Origin: Akkermansiaceae bacterium
Lineage (GTDB): Bacteria > Verrucomicrobiota > Verrucomicrobiia > Verrucomicrobiales > DEV007
Direction: 5' to 3'
Assembly (NCBI GenBank): GCA_024233085.1
Contig: JACKQC010000003.1
Coordinates: 186,001-250,000 of the forward strand
Length of the DNA: 64,000 nt
In this document: positions 56,320-64,000 of the stretch, piece after piece
How positions within the stretch are numbered: the stretch's first letter is position 1
Layout: each line of letters starts with the position of its first letter
Position numbers and translations under genes: made by a program
Notes under the pieces: generated by a model
The model's input: only the letters and a program-made list of their open reading frames with translations
What the model was told of the DNA's origin: nothing
The model's database searches: none

Positions 56320-57546
56320 TTGAAATCCGTGATTCCCGACTCCGTCCGCGACGATTTCCCGATTCTGTCGCGAGCCATCGGCAAAAAGCCGCTGGTCTAT
56401 CTCGACAACGCGGCGACGACGCAAAAGCCGCGCGCGATGATCGACACGGTGTCGCGTTTCTACGAGTTCGAAAACGCGAACATCCACCGCGGGGTGCATT
56501 ACCTGAGCATGAACGCCACGGACGCCCACGACCGGGCGCGGGAACGGATCGCGCGGGCGATCGGGGCGCCGGACCCGCGCGGGATTGTCTTTGTCCGGGG
56601 AACGACGGAGGCGATCAACCTGGTGGCGGCGGGTCTGGCGGAGGAGATCGGGCCGGGCGACGAGATCGTGCTGACGCTGCTGGAGCATCACGCGAACGTC
56701 GTGCCGTGGCAGTTGCTGGCACAGCGCCGGGGGGCGGTGCTGCGCTTCGCGCCGGTGACGGACGCGGGCCGGATCGATGTGGAGGGGTTCCGGGGGTGTT
56801 TTTCGGACCGGACGAAAATCGCGGCCTTCACGGCGGTGTCGAACGCGCTGGGGACGATCACGCCGGCGGCGGAGCTGACGCGGATCGCGAAGGAGCGCGG
56901 CGCGACGGTCCTGATCGACGGGGCGCAGGCGGTGCCGCACGGGCGGGTGGATGTGGCGGGGCTGGGCTGCGATTTTTTCGCCTTCTCGGGGCACAAGGTC
57001 TTCGGGCCGGACGGGATCGGGGTGCTGTGGGGTCACCGGGAGCGGCTCGACGCGATGCCGCCCTACCAGGGCGGGGGCGACATGATCGAGCGGGTGTCGG
57101 TGGAGGGCTCGACTTTTCGCCAGGCGCCGGAGCGTTTCGAGGCGGGCACGCCGAACATCTCGGGGGCAATCGGGCTGGCGGCGGCTTTCGACTATCTGGA
57201 GGGGCTGGGGCTGGAGGCGCTGGCGGCGCGCGAGCGGGCGCTGCTCGACTATGCGACGGAACGGATCGGGGGCATCCCGGGGGTGCGGCTGCTGGGGCCG
57301 GACGACACGCGGGAAAAGGTGGGGGTGCTGTCTTTCACGATGGACTCGGCGCATCCGCACGACATCGGGACCATCCTCGACACGGAGGGCATCGCGATCC
57401 GGGCGGGTCATCATTGCGCGCAGCCGCTGATGGATCGGCTGGGGCTGGCGGGCACGGCGCGGGCGTCGTTCGCCTTTTACAACACCATCGAAGAGGTGGA
57501 TCGCCTGGCGGAGGGTATCCTGAAGGTGAAGCGCTTTTTCGACTGA
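56320..57546 (+). CDS. sufS: SufS-type cysteine desulfurase
   Basis: This 408-residue PLP enzyme takes sulfur from cysteine for Fe-S cluster assembly. The Schiff-base lysine is Lys226 in 'FFAFSGHKVFGPDGIG', and the sulfur-accepting Cys366 is in 'IRAGHHCAQPLMDRLG', with the short SufS-type loop. The N-terminus ('FPILSRAIGKKPLVYLDNAATTQKP') is characteristic. The start is TTG at 56320 (a GTG nine bases further is an alternative). sufU follows 54 bp later, the pairing seen in Bacillus-type Suf systems. The other suf genes are not in the window. Confidence 0.94.
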   Translation: MKSVIPDSVRDDFPILSRAIGKKPLVYLDNAATTQKPRAMIDTVSRFYEFENANIHRGVHYLSMNATDAHDRARERIARAIGAPDPRGIVFVRGTTEAINLVAAGLAEEIGPGDEIVLTLLEHHANVVPWQLLAQRRGAVLRFAPVTDAGRIDVEGFRGCFSDRTKIAAFTAVSNALGTITPAAELTRIAKERGATVLIDGAQAVPHGRVDVAGLGCDFFAFSGHKVFGPDGIGVLWGHRERLDAMPPYQGGGDMIERVSVEGSTFRQAPERFEAGTPNISGAIGLAAAFDYLEGLGLEALAARERALLDYATERIGGIPGVRLLGPDDTREKVGVLSFTMDSAHPHDIGTILDTEGIAIRAGHHCAQPLMDRLGLAGTARASFAFYNTIEEVDRLAEGILKVKRFFD

Positions 57547-57572
57547 AGCGGATTCCATAGAAATCCGAAATC

Positions 57573-57590
57573 CTGAAAACTGGTTACTGA
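57573..57590. repeat. dispersed 'tgaaaactggttactg' type repeat
   Basis: The sufS-sufU gap holds cctgaaaactggttactga, of the same phrase type as the units in uvrA at 23855-23955. It lies between two co-transcribed genes. Confidence 0.4.
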
Positions 57591-57600
57591 AACCTGCCCC

Positions 57601-58059
57601 ATGGACGACGAACTCGACGATCTCTACCAGGAAATCATCCTGAGCCACAACAAGCGCCCTCGAAACATGGGGCCGCTGGAGCCGCACTCGCACGAGGCGG
57701 AGGGCTACAACCCGCTCTGCGGCGACCGTTACCGGATCTACGTGCGCGAGGGCGACGACGGGAAAATCGAGGCGGTGACCTTCGACGGGGAAGGCTGCGC
57801 GATCTCGAAGGCGTCGGCCTCCATCCTGACGGAGGCGGTGAAAAACCACACGCGCGCCGAGGTGGACGCGAAGATCGCGGAGGCGCTGGAGCTTTTGACC
57901 GCGAAAGAGGAGCCAAAGGTCGATCTGATGACGCTGGGCGAGCTGGCGGCGCTGGCGGGGGTGCGGAAATTCCCGCCGCGGGTGAAGTGCGCGACGCTGG
58001 CCTGGCACACGCTGGCCTCGGCGCTGAAGGACGCGGGGACGATTTCGACGGAGGGGTGA
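57601..58059 (+). CDS. sufU: SufU-type Fe-S scaffold or sulfur-transfer protein
   Basis: This 152-residue protein of the IscU/SufU fold has the three conserved cysteines, in 'NPLCGD', 'DGEGCAISKAS' and 'RVKCATLAWHTL', and the SufU-type extended middle section ('EEPKVDLMTLGELAALAGVRKF'). SufU accepts persulfide from SufS via a zinc site rather than acting as a pure scaffold. It is the expected partner of the upstream sufS gene. Confidence 0.94.
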   Translation: MDDELDDLYQEIILSHNKRPRNMGPLEPHSHEAEGYNPLCGDRYRIYVREGDDGKIEAVTFDGEGCAISKASASILTEAVKNHTRAEVDAKIAEALELLTAKEEPKVDLMTLGELAALAGVRKFPPRVKCATLAWHTLASALKDAGTISTEG

Positions 58060-58374
58060 CGGAGGTTGGTGTTCGGTTTTCGGTATTCAGTTTTCAGGGG
58101 TCTGGGATCGGAGGCGAGGACGCAGTCTTTGGCGGATAAGATATCGATGGCTTCGATAAGATTGAGCCCATCGGTGGTATTCGCTTTCAATTCGCTTGCG
58201 AACAGGGGAAGCAATCGGCGATTGACGGGGCTTCCCGGATTTCGATACACTCGTCCCCGCGCCGCCCGCCGAAAAACCGCGCCCGCGTGGCGCCATGCCG
58301 ACGATGCCGGTTGGTGAACAACTGGCGGAGCGATATCGGGATGCGTAACTTGATACTGTTTGCTCTAAAATAAG
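58060..58374. other. intergenic gap with repeat phrases, no gene
   Basis: The start of the gap carries ttcggttttcggtattcagttttcagg (58069-58098), another copy of the phrase family in uvrA at 23855-23955. The rest has small antisense frames without family resemblance. It marks the boundary between GC-rich sufU and the lower-GC gene that follows. Confidence 0.45.
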
Positions 58375-59220
58375 ATGCTCGAGACTTTGAAGGCCGCATT
58401 AAGACGTGATGTCGCGACTCCCGAAGGGTGGAAAGCTCGTTATGATTTGAAAGCTCCCGATTCTAAGGGTCGCTATCTCATTCGATTGCAGGTTGAGAAT
58501 AATCTTGAAGACGGCGACGGATGGTCAGCAACAGCCGAAGTCGATCTGCGCGACCTGGATCCTGCGAGGCTCTTCACCGAACAAGATTCCGACGGAATCG
58601 ACTATTTGACGATCCCTACTCGTTATTTCAGAGCCGTCGTCCGCGAAACCCACTCAAGAAGGGAGAAGCCATGGAAGCGCACTTCACTTCGATTACCCGT
58701 CCGGCAAGACGTCAACATCAAAAACCTCAGGAAGGCATTTGAATCGTTCCTTTCCACCGCAGAGCGACGTGCAGGCAGTTCGCAGTTTTCAAAAGAAGAA
58801 GTTTTTCAGCCGTTTGATGAGGCTATTCCCTTGCTTCAGGACGTTCCATTTAGCGATATTCCGCGATTCCCTGCGATGTATGTTCAACGATCCGTCGAAG
58901 TAGACAACTGCGACTTCGCCATTCTCATCCACATTGAGCGCCCCAGATTGAAGCAAGTCAGCGAGAGCGGAATCTCCATTCTCGCGATTGACACAACAAA
59001 AATTAGCCTATCGAAGCCAGTTCAGGCATCAGCCCACACAATTTCTTTGCGTGACACTGAAGGCATCTCAACCGCATGGGCGCGAGCAGGTGACAAGGCT
59101 TCAATTCAGCAAAGCTCAATCTCGATCCGCGTCAAATCCCTAGAAGAAGGTGAGCACATTGTCGAACTTTTTCGGGTAGGGATTGACCGCGCTCGAGAAT
59201 ATAAATTCTGGAGTGAATAA
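58375..59220 (+). CDS. orphan hypothetical protein, lower GC than neighbours
   Basis: A 281-residue protein that I do not recognise. It has no signal peptide or membrane segment, and the sequence is polar throughout, with beta-type stretches ('GRYLIRLQVENNLEDGDGWSATAEVDLRDLD', 'EVDNCDFAILIHIERPRL'). Codon use is markedly more AT-rich than in the sufU gene before it or the formate dehydrogenase genes after it, suggesting recent acquisition. The ATG at 58375 has no clear ribosome binding site. No partner gene is adjacent in an operon-like arrangement, and no transposase or integrase is visible at its ends. Confidence 0.6.
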   Translation: MLETLKAALRRDVATPEGWKARYDLKAPDSKGRYLIRLQVENNLEDGDGWSATAEVDLRDLDPARLFTEQDSDGIDYLTIPTRYFRAVVRETHSRREKPWKRTSLRLPVRQDVNIKNLRKAFESFLSTAERRAGSSQFSKEEVFQPFDEAIPLLQDVPFSDIPRFPAMYVQRSVEVDNCDFAILIHIERPRLKQVSESGISILAIDTTKISLSKPVQASAHTISLRDTEGISTAWARAGDKASIQQSSISIRVKSLEEGEHIVELFRVGIDRAREYKFWSE

Positions 59221-59356
59221 GACGCCGATCCCAACGCGTGACACGCCGCGAGTTCAATCCGACATGCACTTTTCACCCTCAACCACCTCAACCCGCAGTC
59301 GAAGCCTGCGGTCCTGTGTCCTTTAACGATTAGCCGGAGAAATACGCTTTTCCAAA

Positions 59357-60151
59357 ATGAAGAAAACTTTACCAACGCTACTGGCAATCGCCGCATTCCC
59401 TCTGAGCGGGTCGCACTCCTTGCTCGCCGCCGATATTCCCGAGGACATCGCCGACATGAAAGTTCAGGATCTGCGCGCGGATGGTGACGAGAAGAAGCAA
59501 TATTTCGTCATCCGGCGCCCCGGGGAACCACCCAAAGAAGGTTGGCGCACCCTTTTCGTTCTTCCCGGCGGTTCCGGCGACGCGCAGTTCCAGCCATTCG
59601 TGACGCGGATCGCGAAGAACGCTTTGCCGGAGGGCTATCTCGTCGTGCAGCTCGTCGCTCCTGTTTGGACACCGTGGCAGGCGCAGAATCTGGTGTGGCC
59701 GGGCGAGCAGTCCGGGGTGCCTGAGGTGAAGTTCAGCACGACGGATTTTTTTCTGGCCGTCCGCGCCGAACTGGCAAAGGCGCACAAGCTTGACCCCCGT
59801 TACGCGTTCACGCTGACCTGGTCGTCAAGCGGGATGAGTGGCTACGGTCTTTCGCTGCACCCGAAATCCGGCGTCACGGGGACTTTCGTGGCGATGTCGA
59901 TTTTCCGACCCGCCGACCTCCCTCGTCTTTCCGCGGCCAAGGGACATCCCTATTTCATCTATCATTCGCCGGAGGATTTCATTCCCATCGCGCAGGCGGA
60001 GGCGGCCCGAGACGCACTCAAAGAGGCGGGTGCCATCGTCGAATTTCAGACTTATCAGGGCGGGCACGGCTGGCGGGGCGACGTGTTCGGCGGCATCCGC
60101 AAGGGCATTGACTGGCTCGAGCGGCACGCGCCGCAAGGCGCCACCAGGTAA
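59357..60151 (+). CDS. secreted alpha/beta hydrolase
   Basis: This 264-residue protein has a signal peptide ('TLPTLLAIAAFPLSGSHSLLAADI'). The fold of an alpha/beta hydrolase is apparent: 'GWRTLFVLPGGSGDAQFQPF' (oxyanion region), the nucleophile elbow 'FTLTWSSSGMSGYGLSLHP' (SxSxG-type serine), an acidic residue in 'YHSPEDFIPIAQ', and a histidine in 'YQGGHGWRG'. The arrangement resembles small esterases or PHB depolymerase-like proteins. The substrate is unknown. It is a monocistronic gene between the orphan gene and the formate dehydrogenase pair. Confidence 0.78.
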   Translation: MKKTLPTLLAIAAFPLSGSHSLLAADIPEDIADMKVQDLRADGDEKKQYFVIRRPGEPPKEGWRTLFVLPGGSGDAQFQPFVTRIAKNALPEGYLVVQLVAPVWTPWQAQNLVWPGEQSGVPEVKFSTTDFFLAVRAELAKAHKLDPRYAFTLTWSSSGMSGYGLSLHPKSGVTGTFVAMSIFRPADLPRLSAAKGHPYFIYHSPEDFIPIAQAEAARDALKEAGAIVEFQTYQGGHGWRGDVFGGIRKGIDWLERHAPQGATR

Positions 60152-60226
60152 CGCGACGGGAAACGCCCAACAAGCAGGCCTTGGAGGCAGCCCGGCAAAG
60201 CCCGGTGTCCGATTGCGGAGCGAGCC

Positions 60227-62962
60227 CTAACCTTTCGCCGCGGGCTCGACGCGGACGGCGACGGCTTTGAACTGCGGGCAGCCGGACTCGGGGTCGGCGA
60301 CGTCGCCAAAAAGGCGGTTGGCGTGGGTCTGGGGGAAGTGATTCGTCAGCCAGAGGGCGCCGGGCCGGATGCGCGGGGTGAGGGTCGCGATGGCGACACA
60401 GGCGCCGTGGCGGCTTTCGACACGGACGCGGGCGCCGTCGGCGATGCCGGCGCGCGCGGCGTCTTGCGGGTGCAGCTCGACGGTGTCGGCGGTGCGGAGA
60501 TTCCGGGCGGGACCGCGCCGGGTCATGCTGCCGGTGTTGTGATGCTCGAGGGCGCGGCCGGTCATCGCCAGGAAGGGATAGTCGGGGACGCGATGCTCGA
60601 TGCTCAGGGGCACGTCGACGGGGAAAAAGCGGGCCTTGCCCGTCACCATGCCGGCGGTGTGCAGGGTGGGGGTGCCGGGATGATCGGCGTTCGGGCAGGG
60701 CCACTGGAGGCCGTCGGGCTCCTCGCGCAACCGGGCATGGCTGACCCCGCCAAAGAGATCGGGCACGAGCCGGGCGATCTCGGCGAAGATCTGGGAGGCT
60801 TCGAGCATTTTCCAGTCAACGCCGAGGCGCCGGGCCATCAGCACGAGGGGCGTCCAGTCGGGCCGGGCTTCGCCGGGGGGCGGCACGACGGGCGCGAGGC
60901 GCTGGATGCGGCGTTCGGCGCTGGTGAAGGTGCCGTCCTGCTCGAGGAAACTCGCCGAGGGGAGGAGCAGGTGGGCCTTGGCGCACATCTCGGTGTAGAA
61001 AAGCTCCTGCACGACGAGGAGATCGAGCTTTCCGAGCGCTTCGGCGACAAAGTCCTCGCGCGGCAGGGAACGCAGCAGGTCGTGTCCCTGCACCCAGAGG
61101 GCGCGCAGCCGACCGGCGGCGGCGGCCTCGATCATCTGGAGGCTGTTCAGACCCGGGCCGACGCTTTCCGGATCGGGCAGACGGCCCCAGGCTTCGGTGA
61201 AAAGCGACACCGCCTCGGGATCGCGGGCGGGATAGTGGCCGGGCAACCACTCCGTCGCGCCGCCGAGATCGAGGCATCCCTGCAGGTTGTTCTGGCCGCC
61301 GAAGGGCATGATGCCGCCGCCGCGCCCGCCGACACAGCCGGCCAGCACGGCGAGATTCCACAAGCTTTCCACCGCGCCGGTGCCGTGAAACTGCTGGGTC
61401 AGTCCCAGTCCGTAAAGAAACAGGGTGCGCTCCCGCGCCTTGCCGATCAGGGCCGCCGCGGCCCGGATCGATCCGGTGCGCAGGCCGGCGAAATCCTCCA
61501 CCGCCTCGACCGGAAACTCCGCCACGAAATCCTCGTAGGCTTTGAGGCCCTCGGTCCTGTCCAGCAGCCCGCCGCGATCGAGATGGCCGCCCTCCATCAG
61601 GGCGAGGGCGAGGGCGTGAAAGACCGCCACATCCGTGCCGGGCGACACCTGGAGAAAAACGTCCGCCCGCTCCGCCATCTCCGTCCAGCGCACGTCGAGC
61701 ACGACGAGGCGGGCGCCGCGGGCCACCGCGCGGCGGATGCGATTTCCCAGCACAGGATGGGAGACATCCGGATTCGCCCCGGCGACGACGATGCAGCGCG
61801 CGGCCTCGATGTCGGCGAAGGAACCGGTTCCCACGCTCGCCCCGGTCGCGCGGCGCAGCGCCTCGCCGCCGGAGACATGACAGAGCCGCGCGGCGGAATC
61901 GACATGGGGCGATCCGATCACGGAACGGCAGAACTTCTGCAGCAGGTAAACCGATTCGTTGGTCGCCCGGGTGGAGGCGATCGCGCCGAAGGCCCCCGGG
62001 CCGGACTCGTCGAGCACGGTCCTGAGCTTTCCCTCGAGGAAATCCAGGGCTTCCTCCCAGGAGACTTCGCGAAAGCCGGCACCCTGGCGCAGCATGGGTT
62101 TTTCGAGCCGGTCCCAGCTTCGCTGAAAGCGGTATCCAAAGCGCCCGCGCTGGCAGAGCAGGCCGTCGTTCACGGCCGCGCCGCGGATCCCGGCGACGCG
62201 CACCACGTTTTCGCCCTCCTCAAGGTCGGCCACCCCCTCCATCCGGCAGCCGACGCCGCAGAAGCCGCAGACGGTGGGCACGGTCTCGACGGCGTATTCC
62301 TCCAAAGATCCGTAGGCCCCGTCGCTCCCCCGCACCGCGCCGGTCGGGCAGACTTCGGCGCAGGCGCCGCAGGCCACGCAGGGACTTTCTGAAAAAGTCC
62401 GCTCTCCCACGATGCCGACCGTGGCGCCGACGCCGCGGCCGCCGAGCTGGAAGACCGATTGGCCGGCCAGCTCTTCACAGGCCTCCAGACAGAGCCGGCA
62501 GTCGATGCACGCCGACCCGCGAAAACGCATCATGGGATGGGTCCGGTCGCGATACCCCGAGACGCCGTCGCCGTTTTTTCCGCCGTCGCCACCGCCGTAG
62601 AGACTCGCCAGCGCGGCATAACGCCCGTAGCGAACCCCGGCGGCGGAGAAACCCGTGGCGTCCGCCGTCGCGCCGCGCAGGCTCATCAGCGTCTTGCGCA
62701 GGCGCTCCACCGAGACGTGGTGGGTCAGCAGGTCCATCCCCGGCTCCAGCGGCGTGTGACAGGCCGCCAGCGGCCGCTCGTGCGCCGCCGAATAGACGAC
62801 ACACATCCGGCAGCCGCCCTGCACCGGGAGAGATTCGTGATGACAGAGGGTGGGGATGTCGATGCCCAGCCGCTTCGCCGCCGCGAGGATGGTGTCGCCG
62901 GGACGAACCTCGACCTCGCGGCCGTTGAGGATGGCGATGGGCGCTGTGCCGTCCGTTTCCAT
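60227..62962 (-). CDS. fdhA: NAD-linked formate dehydrogenase alpha subunit
   Basis: This 911-residue molybdopterin enzyme has the domain order of soluble FdhF/FdhA. An N-terminal [2Fe-2S] region ('PTLCHHESLPVQGGCRMCVV ... AACHTP') is followed by a cysteine-rich segment with two [4Fe-4S] motifs ('CIDCRLCLEACEE' and 'CVACGACAEVCPTGAV'). The [4Fe-4S] that opens the Mo domain ('TVCGFCGVGC') comes next, and then the pterin domain. The likely Mo-coordinating residue is the Cys in 'SAARLCHVSGGEALRRATG', so it is the cysteine, not the selenocysteine, form. The C-terminal dinucleotide-binding part ends 'SGCPQFKAVAVRVEP'. The ATG at 62962 is likely; a GTG at 62977 would add five residues. Confidence 0.93.
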   Translation of the reverse strand: METDGTAPIAILNGREVEVRPGDTILAAAKRLGIDIPTLCHHESLPVQGGCRMCVVYSAAHERPLAACHTPLEPGMDLLTHHVSVERLRKTLMSLRGATADATGFSAAGVRYGRYAALASLYGGGDGGKNGDGVSGYRDRTHPMMRFRGSACIDCRLCLEACEELAGQSVFQLGGRGVGATVGIVGERTFSESPCVACGACAEVCPTGAVRGSDGAYGSLEEYAVETVPTVCGFCGVGCRMEGVADLEEGENVVRVAGIRGAAVNDGLLCQRGRFGYRFQRSWDRLEKPMLRQGAGFREVSWEEALDFLEGKLRTVLDESGPGAFGAIASTRATNESVYLLQKFCRSVIGSPHVDSAARLCHVSGGEALRRATGASVGTGSFADIEAARCIVVAGANPDVSHPVLGNRIRRAVARGARLVVLDVRWTEMAERADVFLQVSPGTDVAVFHALALALMEGGHLDRGGLLDRTEGLKAYEDFVAEFPVEAVEDFAGLRTGSIRAAAALIGKARERTLFLYGLGLTQQFHGTGAVESLWNLAVLAGCVGGRGGGIMPFGGQNNLQGCLDLGGATEWLPGHYPARDPEAVSLFTEAWGRLPDPESVGPGLNSLQMIEAAAAGRLRALWVQGHDLLRSLPREDFVAEALGKLDLLVVQELFYTEMCAKAHLLLPSASFLEQDGTFTSAERRIQRLAPVVPPPGEARPDWTPLVLMARRLGVDWKMLEASQIFAEIARLVPDLFGGVSHARLREEPDGLQWPCPNADHPGTPTLHTAGMVTGKARFFPVDVPLSIEHRVPDYPFLAMTGRALEHHNTGSMTRRGPARNLRTADTVELHPQDAARAGIADGARVRVESRHGACVAIATLTPRIRPGALWLTNHFPQTHANRLFGDVADPESGCPQFKAVAVRVEPAAKG

Positions 62963-62980
62963 GCTTCTCAGTTTCACGGG

Positions 62981-64000
62981 CTAGGCGCGCGCGAAAATTT
63001 TCTCCCCGAACGCCCGCGCCAGCTTCCGAACCGGCCCGGGAATTTGCCGCCCGAAGTCGCAGAGGCTCGTCATTTCCATGGCGGTGAGAATGTCGCCGAA
63101 ACGCCGGGGTTCCCGGCCCGACTTGACGAGATCGCGCGCCGCCAGCGTTCCCAGGCGGCAGGGATCGCATTTGCCGCAGTTCTCCGCCGCCGCGTAGTCC
63201 AGCAAGCGGCGGGCGACGTCACGCGGTTCGTGATCCGCCGTCAGGGCGTAAAAACTCCAGTTCCCGGGCCGGATGTCCCCGGAGACCCATTCCGCCGGGT
63301 CCAGGAGCAGATCCCATTCGTCCGGCAGCAGCAGCGTCCCCCTCGGCCCGCCGAACAACAGGCCCCAGGCGGAGTCCGCCACACCGGCCGCCTCCAGCAC
63401 CGCGCGGACGGAGGTGTCGCCGTCGATCTCCGCCAGCCCCGGCCGCGCGAAACCGTCGCCAAAAACCGCCGCGAGGCGGGTGGCCGGGCTGACCACCGGC
63501 GTTTCACCCAGAGCCGCCAACAGGACGAAGGTTTCCGCCTCCGCCAGCGCCACCGGACGGCCGAAGAGTCCGGAGATTTCCGGTTCCGGCGGAAACACCC
63601 GCGCTTCTCCCCGGCGGCCCTCGACGGCGTTGAGCAGGGCTGTTTCCTCCCCACCGACATAAGATCCGAAACCCGGCACCACCGTCACGTCGAAGGAGGT
63701 TCCCAAAAAACCGGCGGCGGTCGCCCGGTTCACCGCCTCCTCGACGGCCGCGGTCGTCGCGGGATTTTCCGAGCCCACATGGATGACTCCCTCCGTCGCC
63801 CCGATCGCCCGTCCGCAGCATTCCATGCCGCGCAGCAGACGGGCCGCCTCGTGAACCATCAACTGCCGGTTCGCCTGGCTCCCCGGATCGCCCGGACCGG
63901 CGTGGGCGATCACGAAACGCTGATCCGCCGCCGTTTCCGCCGCGCGCCGCCAGCGTTCGGCGAGCGTCACCGCCGGGTTCCGGCGGTCCCGCGGGCCGAG
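62981..64000 (-). CDS. fdhB: NuoF-like formate dehydrogenase beta subunit (5' end outside window)
   Basis: The visible 340 residues are the C-terminal part of a NuoF-like subunit. The [4Fe-4S] motif 'ENCGKCDPCRLGTLAAR' with the later Cys in 'MTSLCDFGR' is clear, as is 'VVPGFGSYVGGEETALLNAVEGRRGEARVFPP' with the family's 'GGEETALLxxxEGxRG'. The frame remains open to base 64000, so the start is outside. The FMN-region 'NADEGxPG' is replaced by 'AHAGPGDPG', a divergence also seen in its surroundings. It passes electrons from FdhA to NAD+. The stop is 18 bp upstream of the fdhA start, so the two are one operon. Confidence 0.85.
   Translation of the reverse strand, partial: LGPRDRRNPAVTLAERWRRAAETAADQRFVIAHAGPGDPGSQANRQLMVHEAARLLRGMECCGRAIGATEGVIHVGSENPATTAAVEEAVNRATAAGFLGTSFDVTVVPGFGSYVGGEETALLNAVEGRRGEARVFPPEPEISGLFGRPVALAEAETFVLLAALGETPVVSPATRLAAVFGDGFARPGLAEIDGDTSVRAVLEAAGVADSAWGLLFGGPRGTLLLPDEWDLLLDPAEWVSGDIRPGNWSFYALTADHEPRDVARRLLDYAAAENCGKCDPCRLGTLAARDLVKSGREPRRFGDILTAMEMTSLCDFGRQIPGPVRKLARAFGEKIFARA

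Noticed and set aside
59221..59356. Integron attC site after the orphan gene
   Set aside because: A search by eye for paired GTTRRRY/RYYYAAC boxes found nothing convincing, and no integrase is present.
1..64000. tRNA and rRNA genes
   Set aside because: No cloverleaf or rRNA segment was recognised by eye; a dedicated scan could not be run.

Overview
This 64 kb window is GC-rich bacterial chromosome, most likely from the Verrucomicrobiota or a close relative in the PVC superphylum. The evidence is a DUF1501 secreted protein beside a WD40/coiled-coil protein, a secreted protein resembling TIGR02597, an SHD1-like thioredoxin protein, three GYF_2-type membrane-associated proteins, and a tandem double-length UvrA of the kind known from Chlamydia. 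There are no rRNA, tRNA or CRISPR features that I can support.

Layout. 1-4.3 kb: WD40 protein (start outside the window), DUF1501 protein, a vapBC toxin-antitoxin pair and the 3' scrap of a second DUF1501 gene. 4.4-26.9 kb: mostly housekeeping genes. These are a SnoaL-like protein, a YbjN-like protein, a GYF/bPH2 protein, Fpg/Nei glycosylase, a HerA-like ATPase, alanine racemase, a thioesterase, a second GYF/PH protein, a hexapeptide transferase, frr-pyrH-fmt, a short adenylate kinase, a LolC/E-like permease, a GYF-RDD protein, a GH57 branching enzyme, an RNase H-fold exonuclease and the double uvrA. 27-38 kb: an accessory, lower-GC region with a gatC remnant, three large secreted proteins, a frameshifted and truncated gltB, two truncated sulfatase genes and a REP-associated tyrosine transposase (RAYT). 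38.4-47.1 kb: riboflavin synthase and a ten-gene Mrp/Mbh-like cation antiporter operon. 47-64 kb: a thioredoxin-like protein, metY, aminopeptidase P, uvrC, PBP2, pssA, sufS-sufU, an orphan low-GC gene, an alpha/beta hydrolase, and the formate dehydrogenase alpha and beta subunits. The beta subunit gene runs off the right end.

The most unusual signal is a repeat system. Seven copies of a roughly 41-bp element occur at about 4.3, 14.6, 21.0, 37.9, 42.9, 51.1 and 56.2 kb. Each consists of two copies of a 19-bp imperfect palindrome, GACCCAACAGGGTTGGGTC, normally in inverted orientation, which is a REPIN-like architecture. Two copies lie in frame inside conserved genes (fmt and an mrpD-like gene). 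One supplies the start codon of a secreted protein and one the stop codon of a 52-residue protein. The RAYT at 36.5 kb is the obvious candidate for mobilising them. Several unrelated dispersed repeat families also interrupt genes: uvrA alone carries three of them in frame, and pepP ends inside another. The window therefore records a genome in which short palindromic repeats invade coding sequence while keeping the reading frame.
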